A program made the position numbers and the translations under genes. The notes below the pieces were generated by a model. The model was given only the letters and a program-made list of their open reading frames with translations. It made no database searches and had not been told where the DNA came from. Of a stretch of DNA of 64,000 nt, positions 12,614 through 23,609 are shown piece by piece. Source of the stretch: Brevipalpus yothersi (taxonomy: Eukaryota; Arthropoda; Arachnida; Trombidiformes; Tenuipalpidae); the NCBI GenBank assembly GCA_003956705.1, contig QZCP01000379.1:62001-126000 (forward strand), in the 5' to 3' direction. Position 1 is the stretch's first letter. Each line of letters opens with the position of its first letter.

Positions 12614-12650
12614 TATATGTATGGTAGTAAAAATCCATCAGTGTTCAGTT
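12614..12650 (+). promoter_or_regulatory. Core promoter of PLAT copy B (TATA and initiator)
   Basis: TATATG at 12614-12619 is followed 26-33 nt later by two initiator-like TCAGT sequences (12639-12643 and 12645-12649), and the coding start is about 65 nt further on. The spacing fits an arthropod TATA/Inr promoter. Confidence 0.5.
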
Positions 12651-12711
12651 ACGGGTGTGATTGTTGCAAGTTTTAGTTCAATCAGTAAAAGTGAAACTAA
12701 AAAAACTAAAA

Positions 12712-13359
12712 ATGAAGTTTCAAGCTACCCTGATCATCTTCTCTGTATTAACAATATGGATTGTCGAAGCTCATGTTGTCGGTAAGGTTATTTTGTATAA
12801 TTCTTACTGGTGATGATTTAACGAATACTCTCTCATTCTTTCTACGTCAGATTACAAGATTAGTGTGACGATGGGTCTAATGGAAGTCTTTGAGCGAAAA
12901 CCTCAAACAGGATTACTTTCTTTGAGTTTTTCAACTGATGGTCCAGAGAACTATACAATTCCTTTGAGCCGACAGTAAGTTTTTCTGACATCATTAAGAT
13001 TAATACATATGAAAATGCTTCGCCATAGGGAAGAAGAATTCAAGTCAGGTGGTCGATATGAATACTATGGGCAGTTCGACAGTAAGAGCGGAAACATCGA
13101 TGCTAAGAGAGTCATTCTTTCATGGAAGTCAGATAATCCTACTGGACCTATCTATCCAACTTGTGTCAGACTCAACATGAAAGTGGAGGCTTTAGGCATG
13201 AGGTGAGCTTCAGCCGTACGATCTTTGAAGATAAGTTTTCAAGAATTTTCTTTTGTTTCCATTACCAGTGAGACAATGAACAAATTTTTCTGTCGCAAGA
13301 AGGCTTCAAAGGGTCTTGTGGCTGGTCAAAGATTGGTTATTGGCCGTGGAGGAGAATAG
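12712..13359 (+). CDS. Small secreted single-PLAT-domain protein, copy B
   Basis: Exons 12712-12781, 12851-12974, 13029-13202 and 13269-13359 (GT-AG, phases 1, 2, 2) give 152 residues. A clear signal peptide (MKFQATLIIFSVLTIWIVEA) is followed by a domain resembling the PLAT/LH2 module at the C-terminus of pancreatic-type lipases: DYKISVTMG (compare YKVSVTLSG), TGLLSLSFS, a YYGQFDSKSGNIDAKRVILSW stretch split as YYGQFDSKSGN plus IDAKRVILSW, and MNKFFC near the end. It has three cysteines, in exons 3 and 4 and the signal region. No catalytic domain is attached. Exon layout is shared with copy A, 525 nt upstream, so the pair arose by tandem duplication. The likely site is extracellular; ligand and role are unknown. 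It could also be a diverged beta-sandwich of another family. Confidence 0.75.
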
Positions 13360-13460
13360 AAGGGAAAAATTATTCCCCCATTTTCATCTCCAAAAACTGG
13401 CACAGAAGAGAAATCGTTTAGATCAAATCAAACTTCAACCTATTGATTAATGAAATGATT

Positions 13461-13469
13461 TTTAATAAA
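13461..13469. terminator. Overlapping opposed poly(A) signals (PLAT copy B and WASH1)
   Basis: AATAAA on the plus strand (13464-13469) is 105 nt after the copy B stop. ATTAAA on the minus strand (13466-13461) is 94 nt after the WASH1 stop. Both signals share the same bases. Confidence 0.5.
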
Positions 13470-13559
13470 GTATTTCCAAACAAAACAATAGCAATCAAAC
13501 ATGATTCACTGAATATCATTGATAAAAATTCAATTATATTAATCTAAAAAATGGTCCAT

Positions 13560-15220
13560 TCAAATGTCATTCCAGTCGGCATCACTGAGATCTGAAGAGG
13601 ACGCAGAAGAGGATGCTTGAGGAAGCCTGGACTTCATTAAATCAGCAGCCTCCATGAGAGAAGTTCGATCAGCTCCTGGCTCTAGATTTCTACCACTGAT
13701 TCCTTTTCGCCTATCATTTAGTTTTTTCTGCAAAGCAGACATAATATCACCTTGGATCTCGGCTTGATCTTTTTTCTTCTCCTCTATTTTACGCTCCTTG
13801 ATATTGCCTGGCTTCCTTGTAGGACGACCGCCTGCCTCACGAATTGACGCAAGAAGGCCTTCCCTATCATTGGTTATCACAGGGAGTTTCTTTTGTGCAG
13901 TACCTGAATCGGTTGAAGGTGGTAGAATTGGCTGTGGTGGAGGTTGAACAGAAGGAGGAAGAGGAGGAGGACTGATCGCTGAAGATGGTAGAGAGGTCTG
14001 CGGTTGAGCTTTTTCTGAGCCTATCGTAACCAAAGAAAAAGAACTTCAGTAAAAGAGTTTCAGTTAGAATTCAAACCTTACCTGATAAATCAGAGGGCAA
14101 AATAGATGGAAGTGGAGGTGGAGGTGGAATTGAAGATGATCGAGAATCCACAGTCGCCTCGGATTTTTTCTGGGAAGAGAGAGAGAGATAGCATGAAGAC
14201 AAGAAATTGCTGAACGATAATTCCAAAAGCAGAGGCTTGATAACTTACATTTGATAATTCTGAATTCGAAGATGTATTCGAGAAAAAGGAGGGTGGAGGA
14301 GGTGGTGGTGGAGGAGGAATAGCTGAGGAACCTGGAAGAGGAGGTAAACTTTTCTCATTTCTGAACATGTCTACTTTTGGTGATTCTGGAGGAGGTTCAA
14401 ATCCAATTCTACCAAGATCGGGTAGATCCTGCTGATTCGATGTTAATGACTCATTGGTCTCATTGAAAAGAAGACCATCAGCTATTCCAGAAAGATGAGG
14501 CAGAGCTGATGGGAGATCATCCATAATTTTAGGAGCCAACTGTGAATCTGGGTTGTATCTAATGAAATCATCTTGACTATCCAACTGGTCTTTGGTTAGC
14601 ATTGCAGTTGGAGCAAGATTCGTGATTGCATCGTCATCATCGTCATTTTGAGGATGTTTTCGATTTTTTGCTTTATTTTCCACAGTTGAAGATGCAATTG
14701 GTGAAGCTGCATATGGATTCTCGGATGAATTGAAGATGACCAGGGAGCCGATGTTCTTAATTCTATTCCATGGCACTTGTTTAGATTCGCTACCAATAAT
14801 TGAATTATAGGAACTATCTTTATCACTCAAAGCAATAGGAAACTGTATTTTCGTCTTCAAAAGTTCATCATCGAAAGGCACATGAGTTGATTTCATCTTC
14901 CTAATCACTGGTTGAGAAGTAGATGTGAATGTTGGACTGAGTGGACTGTAGCTTTTGAATACATCTTTCGCTGGAAATTTGAATTCAGAAAAAATTCGAG
15001 TCACTTTACCACCAGCTCCTTGCAATTTATTGATCATCTGTTGAGCTTGTTCACACCTTGAATCAATGCCTTTCAATCGGTCCTGAAATTGATCTATCTT
15101 AGAATCGATATTCACAAAAATTGTGTCCATAATCGTCCTGAGATCCTTCATTGTATCCAATATTCGATGAATTGCTTCCTCTTCCCGTATATCTTGTGGA
15201 ATAATATCAATTTCATACAT
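13560..15220 (-). CDS. WASHC1: WASH complex subunit 1 (Arp2/3 activator on endosomes)
   Basis: WASH1 nucleates branched actin on endosomes through Arp2/3, as part of the five-subunit WASH complex with retromer. Exons 15220-14249, 14169-14082 and 14020-13560 (GT-AG) give 506 residues (human about 465). The N-terminal WAHD1 region starts YEIDIIPQDIREEEAIHRI. It continues with a coiled coil (about 20-75) and the conserved LVIFNSSENPY. Then come LPHLSGIADGLLFNE and poly-proline runs (PPPPPPPPP near 310). The WH2 motif is LLASIREAGGRPTRKPGNIK, followed by KERKIEEKKK, RKGISGR and an acidic end with the key tryptophan (DADWNDI). I chose the start at 15220 because it fits the family; an in-frame ATG at 15283 would add 21 unconserved residues. 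It is tail-to-tail with PLAT copy B and head-to-head with LIN54. Confidence 0.93.
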
Positions 15221-15906
15221 CTTGAATTTCGCTGTACATAAACATCCACACAAATCATAAGTGGCCTCAAAAAATATTATCACAAATGTGTCCCATCAAC
15301 AGCCCACTGTTTACTTGAGAGACAAAACCGGACCAAAAATTTAACCACTCAAACACAGACCACTCAAGCAAACCGAGTGATCTCATAATATCAAAAGAAT
15401 ATCCACATATCCACTCATAACACTGGAAATTGAATCAAACCATTTTCCAATCAAATTTAATTTAATTCAATTTAATTTAAAGATAAACACAAGATCATGT
15501 GTTGTACACATATACACAACTGCTGGGCGTTTCTAAGATTATTTGAAAAAGGCGCTCTTTTTTTCGCAGCGCCCTCTGTCGCGCGACTTTATCAAATATG
15601 AAAATGTATGTCGTAAAGGAAACATTCAATTGTTTATGGAAAAAATTAATCAATTTTAATAGGATCATCATTTAATTTGTTTCTGATTTACACTTTTTGT
15701 GTCTACTCATCAAGTGATACAAAAGGTTATACACTGGTTGGAAGTGCTTTTTAATCGTAAACTTTCACAAATAATTGTTATCGGCATCCAGTCATCTCGG
15801 TATTTGGTAGTGTGTGTGTGTTTGCAAGACAAAATCTTTTCTGACCAGACTCTCGCTGTTTGTCTGTGTGTGTGTGTGAGTGTGTATAAGTCTGTCTGTT
15901 TGAACA
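15221..15906. promoter_or_regulatory. Bidirectional promoter region between WASHC1 and LIN54
   Basis: The two start codons are 686 nt apart and face outwards. The centre (15530-15595) is unusually GC-rich for this region (gcgctc, gcagcgccctctgtcgcgcg). The side nearest LIN54 has GT-rich runs (15810-15821 and 15863-15890) that fall in its likely 5'UTR. No exon is visible. Confidence 0.5.
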
Positions 15907-17721
15907 ATGGCATCTTCACCGGATATTTTGTATGCTGATTCTCAGGATCCTGGGATTACTGAGGTGTATATTGATATGGAAAATGTTGACCATGAAGAGC
16001 CGATTGAGGAAGGAAATGCTGCGGCAAACCAAATAGTCAACACCTATCTCAACCAACCCTTACTGCCTCGTGAAGAGGAGGATAGTACGACTAATGTCCT
16101 CATCAAAAGTACAACTCGAGCTATGACCCAGCATATAGTTTCCAAGGAGGAAACTCCAACAAAATCTTCATCATCTCCCTCATCTGCAGCCAGATCTTCA
16201 TCAAGTATGGTAAATAAGCCTCTGAAGCCGATTGCGCCCAAATTATCATCTCCAGTATCACCAGCCAAATTATTGGTTCCAGTACAATCAGCTATCAAAG
16301 CAAGAACGCCATTGAAAAATGTATCAGGCTGCAATTCTTCCTCAGTTACCACCACCACTACCTCTACTCATCTCCTCATCACCAGCGGTACCGATGGTCC
16401 TGCTCAATTGATTATGTTACCAATGCTATCCCAGCAGCCAACTTTAACCCCAGGTCGATCCGATCAGTTAGTTGCATCCACACCGACAGCTTCAATTGTG
16501 ACCCCGATAACTCCAGTGTCTGCCAAATTTAACCGGATTCAAGCCACTCCGACATCTACTCCAATCAAACCAGTCACACTGATTAACCATAAACAAGCCG
16601 CATCTACGCCTCAGAAAACTAATTTTGTACCAATAGCCCCAAATCCAATGACATCGCAAACAAGTACCTTCTCTGCGAGCCAACTTCTCGCGGGCTTGAG
16701 CTCATCCAAAATTCAAAATGGGTAAATTAGTTTCCTACCTTCCCCTATTCGCTGTTACTTTCCCTCCAATTTTGAAAACCTCATCTTGAGACTTATTTGA
16801 ATTCATATGATATTTTTCCATTTTTTTCCTTCTAGTCCAAAGATGGATAATGATCCGAATCGTCCTCGAAAGCCATGTAACTGCACCAAGTCTCAGTGTC
16901 TGAAGCTCTACTGTGAATGCTTTGCAAACGGAGAGTTTTGTAATTCTTGTAATTGTATAAACTGTGCTAACAATTTAAAGTGTGAAGAAGAAAGGCAAAA
17001 GGCTATAAAACAGTGCCTCGAACGTAACCCTCACGCCTTCCATCCGAAAATCGGAAAAAGTAGAGGCGATATGATGGAACGTCGACATACCAAAGGTTGT
17101 AATTGTCGTCGAAGTGGATGCCTTAAGAACTATTGTGAATGCTATGAGGCAAAAATACTGTGCTCTGAGCTTTGTAAATGTGTTTCGTGTAAAAATTATG
17201 AAGATTCTTGTGAACGCAAAAATCTGATGCATCTTGCTGACGCTGCTGAAGTGCGATCAGCTCAGCAATCTGTCGCGAGCAAGTCTCACCTCTGTGGAGA
17301 TGATTTCAGAGCCAAGTTGCCTGTATTTGTTACCGATAAAGTGGAAAGGTAAGCCTCTAACAGTGATAAGCACCTATGTTCATCATCATGTCCCCCCCAC
17401 CGGTCTATCGATGTATCAATGTCTATCTTTTTTTGTATCCAGACTTCATTGCTCCTTCATGACGAATGACGTGATAGAAACAACCGGCGAGTGTCTGCTT
17501 GCGCAAGCCGAAAACGCCCAAAAGAATGGATTAAATCAAGTTGAAATTGAAAAATTAGTTCTGGAAGAGTTCGGCAGATGCATACGAAAGATTATCGAAG
17601 CAGCGAATAATTCGCGAGCTATGTGAGTAATATCATGATCATGATTCTATTCTATCATATTCGCATCCTAATTTCATTCATCTTCTCTCACTCTTTCAGC
17701 GCGAAGGCGGAAGGATTGTAA
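15907..17721 (+). CDS. LIN54: LIN54 / Mip120, DNA-binding CXC subunit of the MuvB (DREAM) complex
   Basis: LIN54 is the MuvB subunit that binds CHR promoter elements of cell-cycle genes. Exons 15907-16721, 16836-17348, 17443-17622 and 17700-17721 give 509 residues. The N-terminal half is Ser/Thr/Pro-rich and poorly conserved. Two CXC domains follow: the first (about 283-316) contains CNCTKSQCLKLYCECF and the second (about 357-392) CNCRRSGCLKNYCECY. Both DNA-contact tyrosines (KLYC and KNYC) are present. The linker RNPHAFHPKIGK and the segment LMHLADAAEVR are nearly identical to vertebrate LIN54, and the C-terminal helical region (ETTGECLLAQAE, LVLEEFGRCI) is present. If the last intron (17623-17699) is retained, translation stops at once at 17624-17626, giving a slightly shorter end. 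It converges with MBD2/3. Confidence 0.95.
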
Positions 17722-18121
17722 GAAAGCCACAAATTTTAACACTATTTTTCTCGATTTGAACGATTTGAACTGAAAGATCAGTCAGGATCAGGTTAAGCCT
17801 TACAATGAGTATCAGATCATTGTTCAAAGCTTCTTCTCACAACTAGAACCAATTGATCACGTGAATATATATATTCATCTCCCTTCATGTGACTGGCAAT
17901 TTCACAAAGATCCTCATTCCAATAATATAAATATTTACATCAACTGCTTGGTGAGGGAACAGAAGGTGAGAGTTGTACATAAAAGAATGATTTTTTAAAT
18001 AAATCATGCTGCATATTAAAATCTTGATGAACTTCATCATCATTTCACATCGATACCAAGGAATTGCAGAATTTTTTCACCACTAGTCATGAAGCTCTGA
18101 AGATATGAATGCACAATGTTC
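17722..18121. other. Convergent 3' spacer between LIN54 and MBD2/3
   Basis: A plus-strand AATAAA at 17998-18003 is the likely LIN54 poly(A) signal, 277 nt past its stop. I saw no clear AATAAA for the minus-strand MBD gene in this gap. No exon is visible. Confidence 0.5.
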
Positions 18122-18955
18122 TCACCCAAGTTCATATTCGATGATTGCGTGTGCTAGTTTTTTCCGAGCCTGATAAACTCTTTCCTCCTGTTTTCTGATA
18201 TCTTCGTCACTAATCATTGTGGGTTCAACGTATATCAGAGGTTGATCGGCGTCCAAAAAGATAGCGGGATTTTTTTCCAAATTTTTTACACCCTTCTGGC
18301 CGATAATTGGCCTAGAGTGTAGATGTAGGCATGCAGACAAGCTTCGGAGAGCAGTTTCTGGCTTGATACACGCGGATTCAATTGGTCTCACACTTTTAGG
18401 CAATTCAACTTCTTCATTTCCTTCGTGGCCTCTGATAGTTGCTTTCAATCCTTCCAATCGCTTTTCCCAGAATAGCTGCCTTGGTTTATCAGATATTCCA
18501 TGTTTATTATCACTTCGAGTTTGACCGCCTGTTTGCCCCTTGATTACAGTGACAGGTTGCTTGAAAATGCTTGCAGTTCGACGGATCGGCTCAGAGACAG
18601 ATATATCGCCACATCGAAGCCGTTTTGGTCCATCGAGTTGCAAGTTTCGATTGTGTCTACCTCTTCTTGAAAGCAGTGGATTGAACCGTCCAGTTCTAAA
18701 ATCGAAAGTGGCTGGATCGAAAGATGGTCCCAAGTACTTGGCCAGCTGACATTTTGTTCGAACTTTTATTCCAGTGGGACTGATCATAATTAAATGATTC
18801 ACTGCATGAGCAAATATCGATGTGGTAGAATTGAGAGATTGATCTTACCTTAGGTAGAAGACTTCCGTTTTGCCAGTCGACAATCCGTTCTTTCTCTTTC
18901 GCTCCTCCCGACGCCATCCCATCGGCAGAATTTCCATAGTCTTTGAGTGTATCAT
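18122..18955 (-). CDS. MBD2/3: Methyl-CpG-binding domain protein MBD2/3 (NuRD subunit)
   Basis: MBD2/3 proteins link methylated DNA or promoters to the NuRD remodelling and deacetylase complex. Two exons (18955-18849 and 18779-18122, 69-nt intron, phase 2) give 254 residues. The correct frame of exon 1 is not the longest one there: only this frame reads LPMGWRREERKRKNGLSTGK, then TEVFYL, joined across the intron to SPTGIKVRTKCQLAKYLG, a complete MBD. TRGR-type features follow: DFRTGRF, RRTASIFKQPVT and PRQLFWEKRLEGL. The C-terminal coiled coil (DIRKQEERVYQARKKLAHAI) is the part that pairs with p66/GATAD2. The MBD has phenylalanine where MBD2 has the tyrosine needed for methyl-CpG (VFY versus VYY); the two DNA-contact arginines are present. 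An in-frame stop lies upstream of the chosen ATG; a second ATG at 18937 is also possible. Confidence 0.93.
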
Positions 18956-19471
18956 GATGGAGACAAATTTTTGATTCACTCATTCAACAAAGAAAGGGTC
19001 AAATTTCACCTCATCACCCGGGCAATTCTTTCCCATCAAACGAAGTGATCGATCGGTCGAGTTCATATTCGAAAGCTTCGGCCCTTTTGGCGCTTTATTC
19101 AAATGTGGACCCCTTTACTCACCCCACAGGCTTGATCTTATTAGCCTAGGTAACAACGCTGTGACATTCAAATTGGTGGATCTATCAAATTGCAATATTT
19201 CATCTGAATTTTTATTCTACTTCGAACTTGAATCAATTGGAAGCATATGAATTCGTCTGCTTGCAATCTCGACATCATGATTTTTTCCCGACCACAGTAT
19301 ATTTTTGGTCTACAAACTGTACAACAAGAGGCTCAGCTTGACTGGATGGAAAATATTGGCCAGAAAAACTATTGTGTCTTCAGATTTTCCTTCGTTTTTT
19401 CTATCGGAAAATTTTCTACTTTAAAGAATTTATCATCTTTCCATTTTCCTACACAGTTTTCAGACATCCTT

Positions 19472-19533
<62 letters not shown>

Positions 19534-20063
19534 AGAATTGATAAATCTTGTGAAAAAAATATGACATCATCTCTCACTCTCTCATTCGATATCAGTGAAT
19601 CTTTTTCACTCTATCAATAGGTTGAAGAGCTTGAAAATGTTTTGTATTAACACGATTCTTAAGGGGAAACAAACCCGGTAACGTTGCATGACGTGGTCGG
19701 AGAGTGATATCAGTGGCGAAAATACTGAATGTTGTGAGCTGAAGCTCGCCTTGAATCACAATGAATTGAGATGAACATGATGGCCTAAACGGCCCATTAT
19801 TGCCGATGTTGACGCTCTGTTTCTTCTGTTTATTCGCCTTCTTCTCTAAGCCCACCAGTTTTTTCATTTTTCATTGTCAGGCGAGCTTTTCTCTCTCTCT
19901 CTCTTCTTTAGCGAACATTTTTGTGTTCAGTTATTTTCTTGTTTGTTCATTCAGATGAGTTTTTTATTCAGATTCTGGTGGCCAATGTGAATGTGAGGAC
20001 AGTAATCAAGTTGCTTGCAGCATTTCAGTGTTTTACTCAACGCCATTGCTAATTCTAACGATC
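18956..20063. promoter_or_regulatory. Divergent promoter region of MBD2/3 and limpet (long form)
   Basis: This 1.1-kb gap separates two outward-facing starts. It contains a 56-nt (AG)n tract, then a CT-rich stretch near 19890-19910. A TTCAGTT initiator-like site at about 19927-19933 lies roughly 130 nt before the limpet ATG. The small frames here come from the repeat or are unsupported. Confidence 0.45.
19474..19529 (+). repeat. (AG)28 microsatellite
   Basis: Pure 56-nt AG run upstream of limpet; the first long dinucleotide tract in the window reading from the left. Confidence 0.98.
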
Positions 20064-23000
20064 ATGTCAAATCAATTTGGAATCGATGCAAAATCTCTAG
20101 CTTGGAAAATATTTCAAGATGAGGTGAGTCGGAATTTAAGATATATCAATTAAGATTATTTCCACAAGTGTCAGGGAACCCTCAAGAGATGATAATCGCT
20201 ATCGAAACTATGATTATATGGCAACAGATTCTTAGACATGAGGAAAAGTTTTCTGCCAGCATTGGAAGTTCTTCACATAACTTGTTGGAACTTTCGATTC
20301 CAATAGAGTAAGCCATAGGAGCTCTGCCAATTAAGTGTGTTATATGATTGCCTCATCACTATGGGAGAAGAAACTCATAATTTGAAGAAACTTTTCCAAT
20401 ACTCTTGTCCCAAGTAACTGAAATGGTGTTGTTTTGACAGTCTGATGAGTTATGTCATCTTTTTCGATGTGCATTTTATCTTTTTAAATAAAGTTTGGCT
20501 CCCATTTCTATTCCTCTAGCCTCCAAAAAATGAGGAATCATCGATAATCAAGAGAAACCAGAGAGAAAATGATCTCATTAACTTATCATGAGCTTATGTT
20601 TGTGATAATGGGATCAAAAGTATCATTCAAACACCCAATTTTAGATAGTTCAAACCTACAATTGTAGAATGCAATGTAGTGCAGAATTAATCAGAGTTCG
20701 ATTTCTCTTAGAATTTTCTCTGCTCATTTGAATATATCCATAGATAAGTGAATATGATGATAGACCTTGACGGCCAACTAAAAAACTGGCTCACATGAAA
20801 AACAAAGATAGAGACAGTTCTATTTCTTATTTTTGATCATTATGATTCTGCTCTCCGCTCTTTTCATGATCTGATCTTCTTAACTGATCGAGCGAAAAAG
20901 TCTGATACTCATCTTTACAAGTATAAACAAGGCATTTTCGGTTCAGTGAGTCTTGAGCGATGAGGCTCATACAGCTTCCGGGAATGCAAAATGATAAAGT
21001 TTGGGAAGTTCCTTCACTCTGATACAATTTTAACTGACACTCATATTAACTCACGTCTATGGCACACGAACACCATGCTAGAGCTTTTCGAGAAAAACAT
21101 GAAACAACTCACAACTCACTCGCAGCGTTAATAAGGGAATTCTGTGACATATGGGTGTGCAGAATTTTTCCTCATTTGATCTACTATCAATATCTTGGAT
21201 ATCTTTACTCTCTCGAACTCCGCAAATTTTCATGATAACTTTTCTCATTTTTTCTTGTTTGTAGGGAGTTCTCATCCAAGAGGTCGACATTGGACAACCG
21301 TGTTTAAAGTGCAAGGACAATTGTAGTGGGTTCTCACCTCATCAATGGAGGTAATTTTGTTGTTTTATTTTCCTTATCGGAATCAATCGGAAACAATTAT
21401 TCCAACTGAATATAGAATACCCTTTGAAAAAGAAGAAAATTGGAAAAGGTTTCATGGTAAATTGTAATGTCAAAACATCCTTTGATCTAGATTAAAGATA
21501 CATTTCTTTATGATTGCGTGTGAGATAGGTTTAGATAAGATTATTTTTGCAAACTTTGTATCGTTTTAATCTGTGAAGATAGGCATCTCAATCAACATTA
21601 TGGATATGATTCAAAAAGGAAGCCCAATTTAGTGTCTATGAAGATGTTCACTAGACTCAAACTTCCCGGAAACAAAGAAAAAAACTGGGTTGATTGAGAA
21701 TTTGATTGGCGGGCTGGTTATGACAATATATATGATGACTTCCGATGTGGGACATATGAAACAAAAATTGTGTGTATTTTTCAAAGACTTTCGGTGGGTC
21801 TCAGCAAAATCTAACTTTGCGTGCAATAAACGAATTAGATGACCAAAAGGGATGCTTCCTTGGTCTCCGGTGGGCTGGAATCTGAGCAAGATGATGGTGA
21901 TAAAAAGAAAGATGAGAAAAAGTAGGCGGATGTGGGTTATAAAGCATGTCGATCAGTCTGATATTAGACTCACAAAGTGCATCCACAGCATTCAGCTTTT
22001 TCTTAATTAGCGCAAGCGTTCAGTGATAGAGAGATGAAAAAGTAACTCAGCATCCCTCTCTCTTCCTTTTCTTCTCTTTCTCTCTCTCTTTCTCTCTCTT
22101 TTTCTCTCTCTCGCTTCTCTCCCTCGTTTTTTGATTATCGCCTATTCATAACAATCTCCTCTTCTCTGGACATTTCAAATGTCCTAGTTCTTGCAACTCT
22201 TTTATGAATATTTGTTGGTCCTTGTCAGACCATCTTACTGGTGCTCTATCCGCCTGACCACTGCTAACAGTTTACATAATGTGATTGTTTCGAGTCATTC
22301 CATAAAATGTTCAACCAAAAAGAACTGACGAAGTAAGTTTTCTACTCACTGATACTGTTCTTGAAGTCAATTTTACTAGATTTATCATGAAGTATAGTGT
22401 AACTGGGAACAAGGGTTGATTCCTAACTTGATTTCATCTTGTGAAGAATACTGACGACCGAAAATTCCATGGGTGTGGAAGAAAAAGTGCAAGTTTTTCA
22501 AATCATCTTCAAGAGTGAGCTTTTTATGAGGAGAAATATATCAGTTTAGTTGCAACACCTATTCAAGATTTGAATAATTTATTTGACAAGTTTATAGTGC
22601 TAGTTTGTTTGAACCATGGTGAAAGAGCAAATCATCTGACTGTTTTGTGTGGAAAGGAGTAGATTTAGGTGACATAACCGAATGCATCACAAGAATGAAA
22701 GTCGAATATTATGATAAGAAATGTAGAAAAAATTGAGCAACAATACATTAAGAAAGCATGATATTAGATGCAAAGTAATGGATAGTCATGAAATAATTAC
22801 AAATTTTGTATCAAAGATGCAAATTCGTTCTGATCAAGTTTCTCAAACAGAACCCACTTGATCCACTTGATCAATCCTTCAGTTTCAGCACTAGAACTTT
22901 ATCTAGAGAATAAGAATGGTCTTATAAATTATTCTCAACTTAAAATTTGATCGTAATCAAATGAATCGAAGATATACATCGTACTTGATACTTTTTCCCG

Positions 23001-23551
23001 CTCTATTAGCTCACTCAACAGAGAATGATTGTGTTTCGTCAGCTGTTAGCTAAGAAATCAAATTATGATGAAATCGGAAATTAGTTGTATTTTATTTCAA
23101 CCTTATTCAAATTTCACTATTTTTACCATTATATTATCACCAACTCGAGACATCCATTTGGTTCATTTTTTTCTCTTGCCTCACTGAACCTTTCAAATTG
23201 TTAGTGTTTGTTTTGAAACGTTGCAATTTTTGTTTATTTATCATCATAGCTAAGCTAATGTTGATAGAATGGATGAGAGAGAAAATATTTCAAACGTGCC
23301 TCCAAATTCATTTACTCTCTTGTAAAAACTTTTCCCATGCTTTTGTTTGATTGTTGGATTCCATAGAGAAGTAGATACTTTGTGGCTTCAGTTTCTAGGA
23401 TAGAAATGCTACAACACAATGAAAGCTCGACTATTAGCAGAATGTCATGTTTTTCGCATCCCCACAAGACAATACCCTGAACATACATAAAAATTATGAG
23501 AAGGATAAACGGCATTTACATCCGAATTCATACTCTACGTAGCTGGAGAAT

Positions 23552-23609
<58 letters not shown>

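Noticed and set aside
18696..18983. A 95-codon minus-strand frame over the MBD2/3 start
   Set aside because: Wrong frame: it does not encode the MBD and does not splice in phase to the MBD2/3 second exon.
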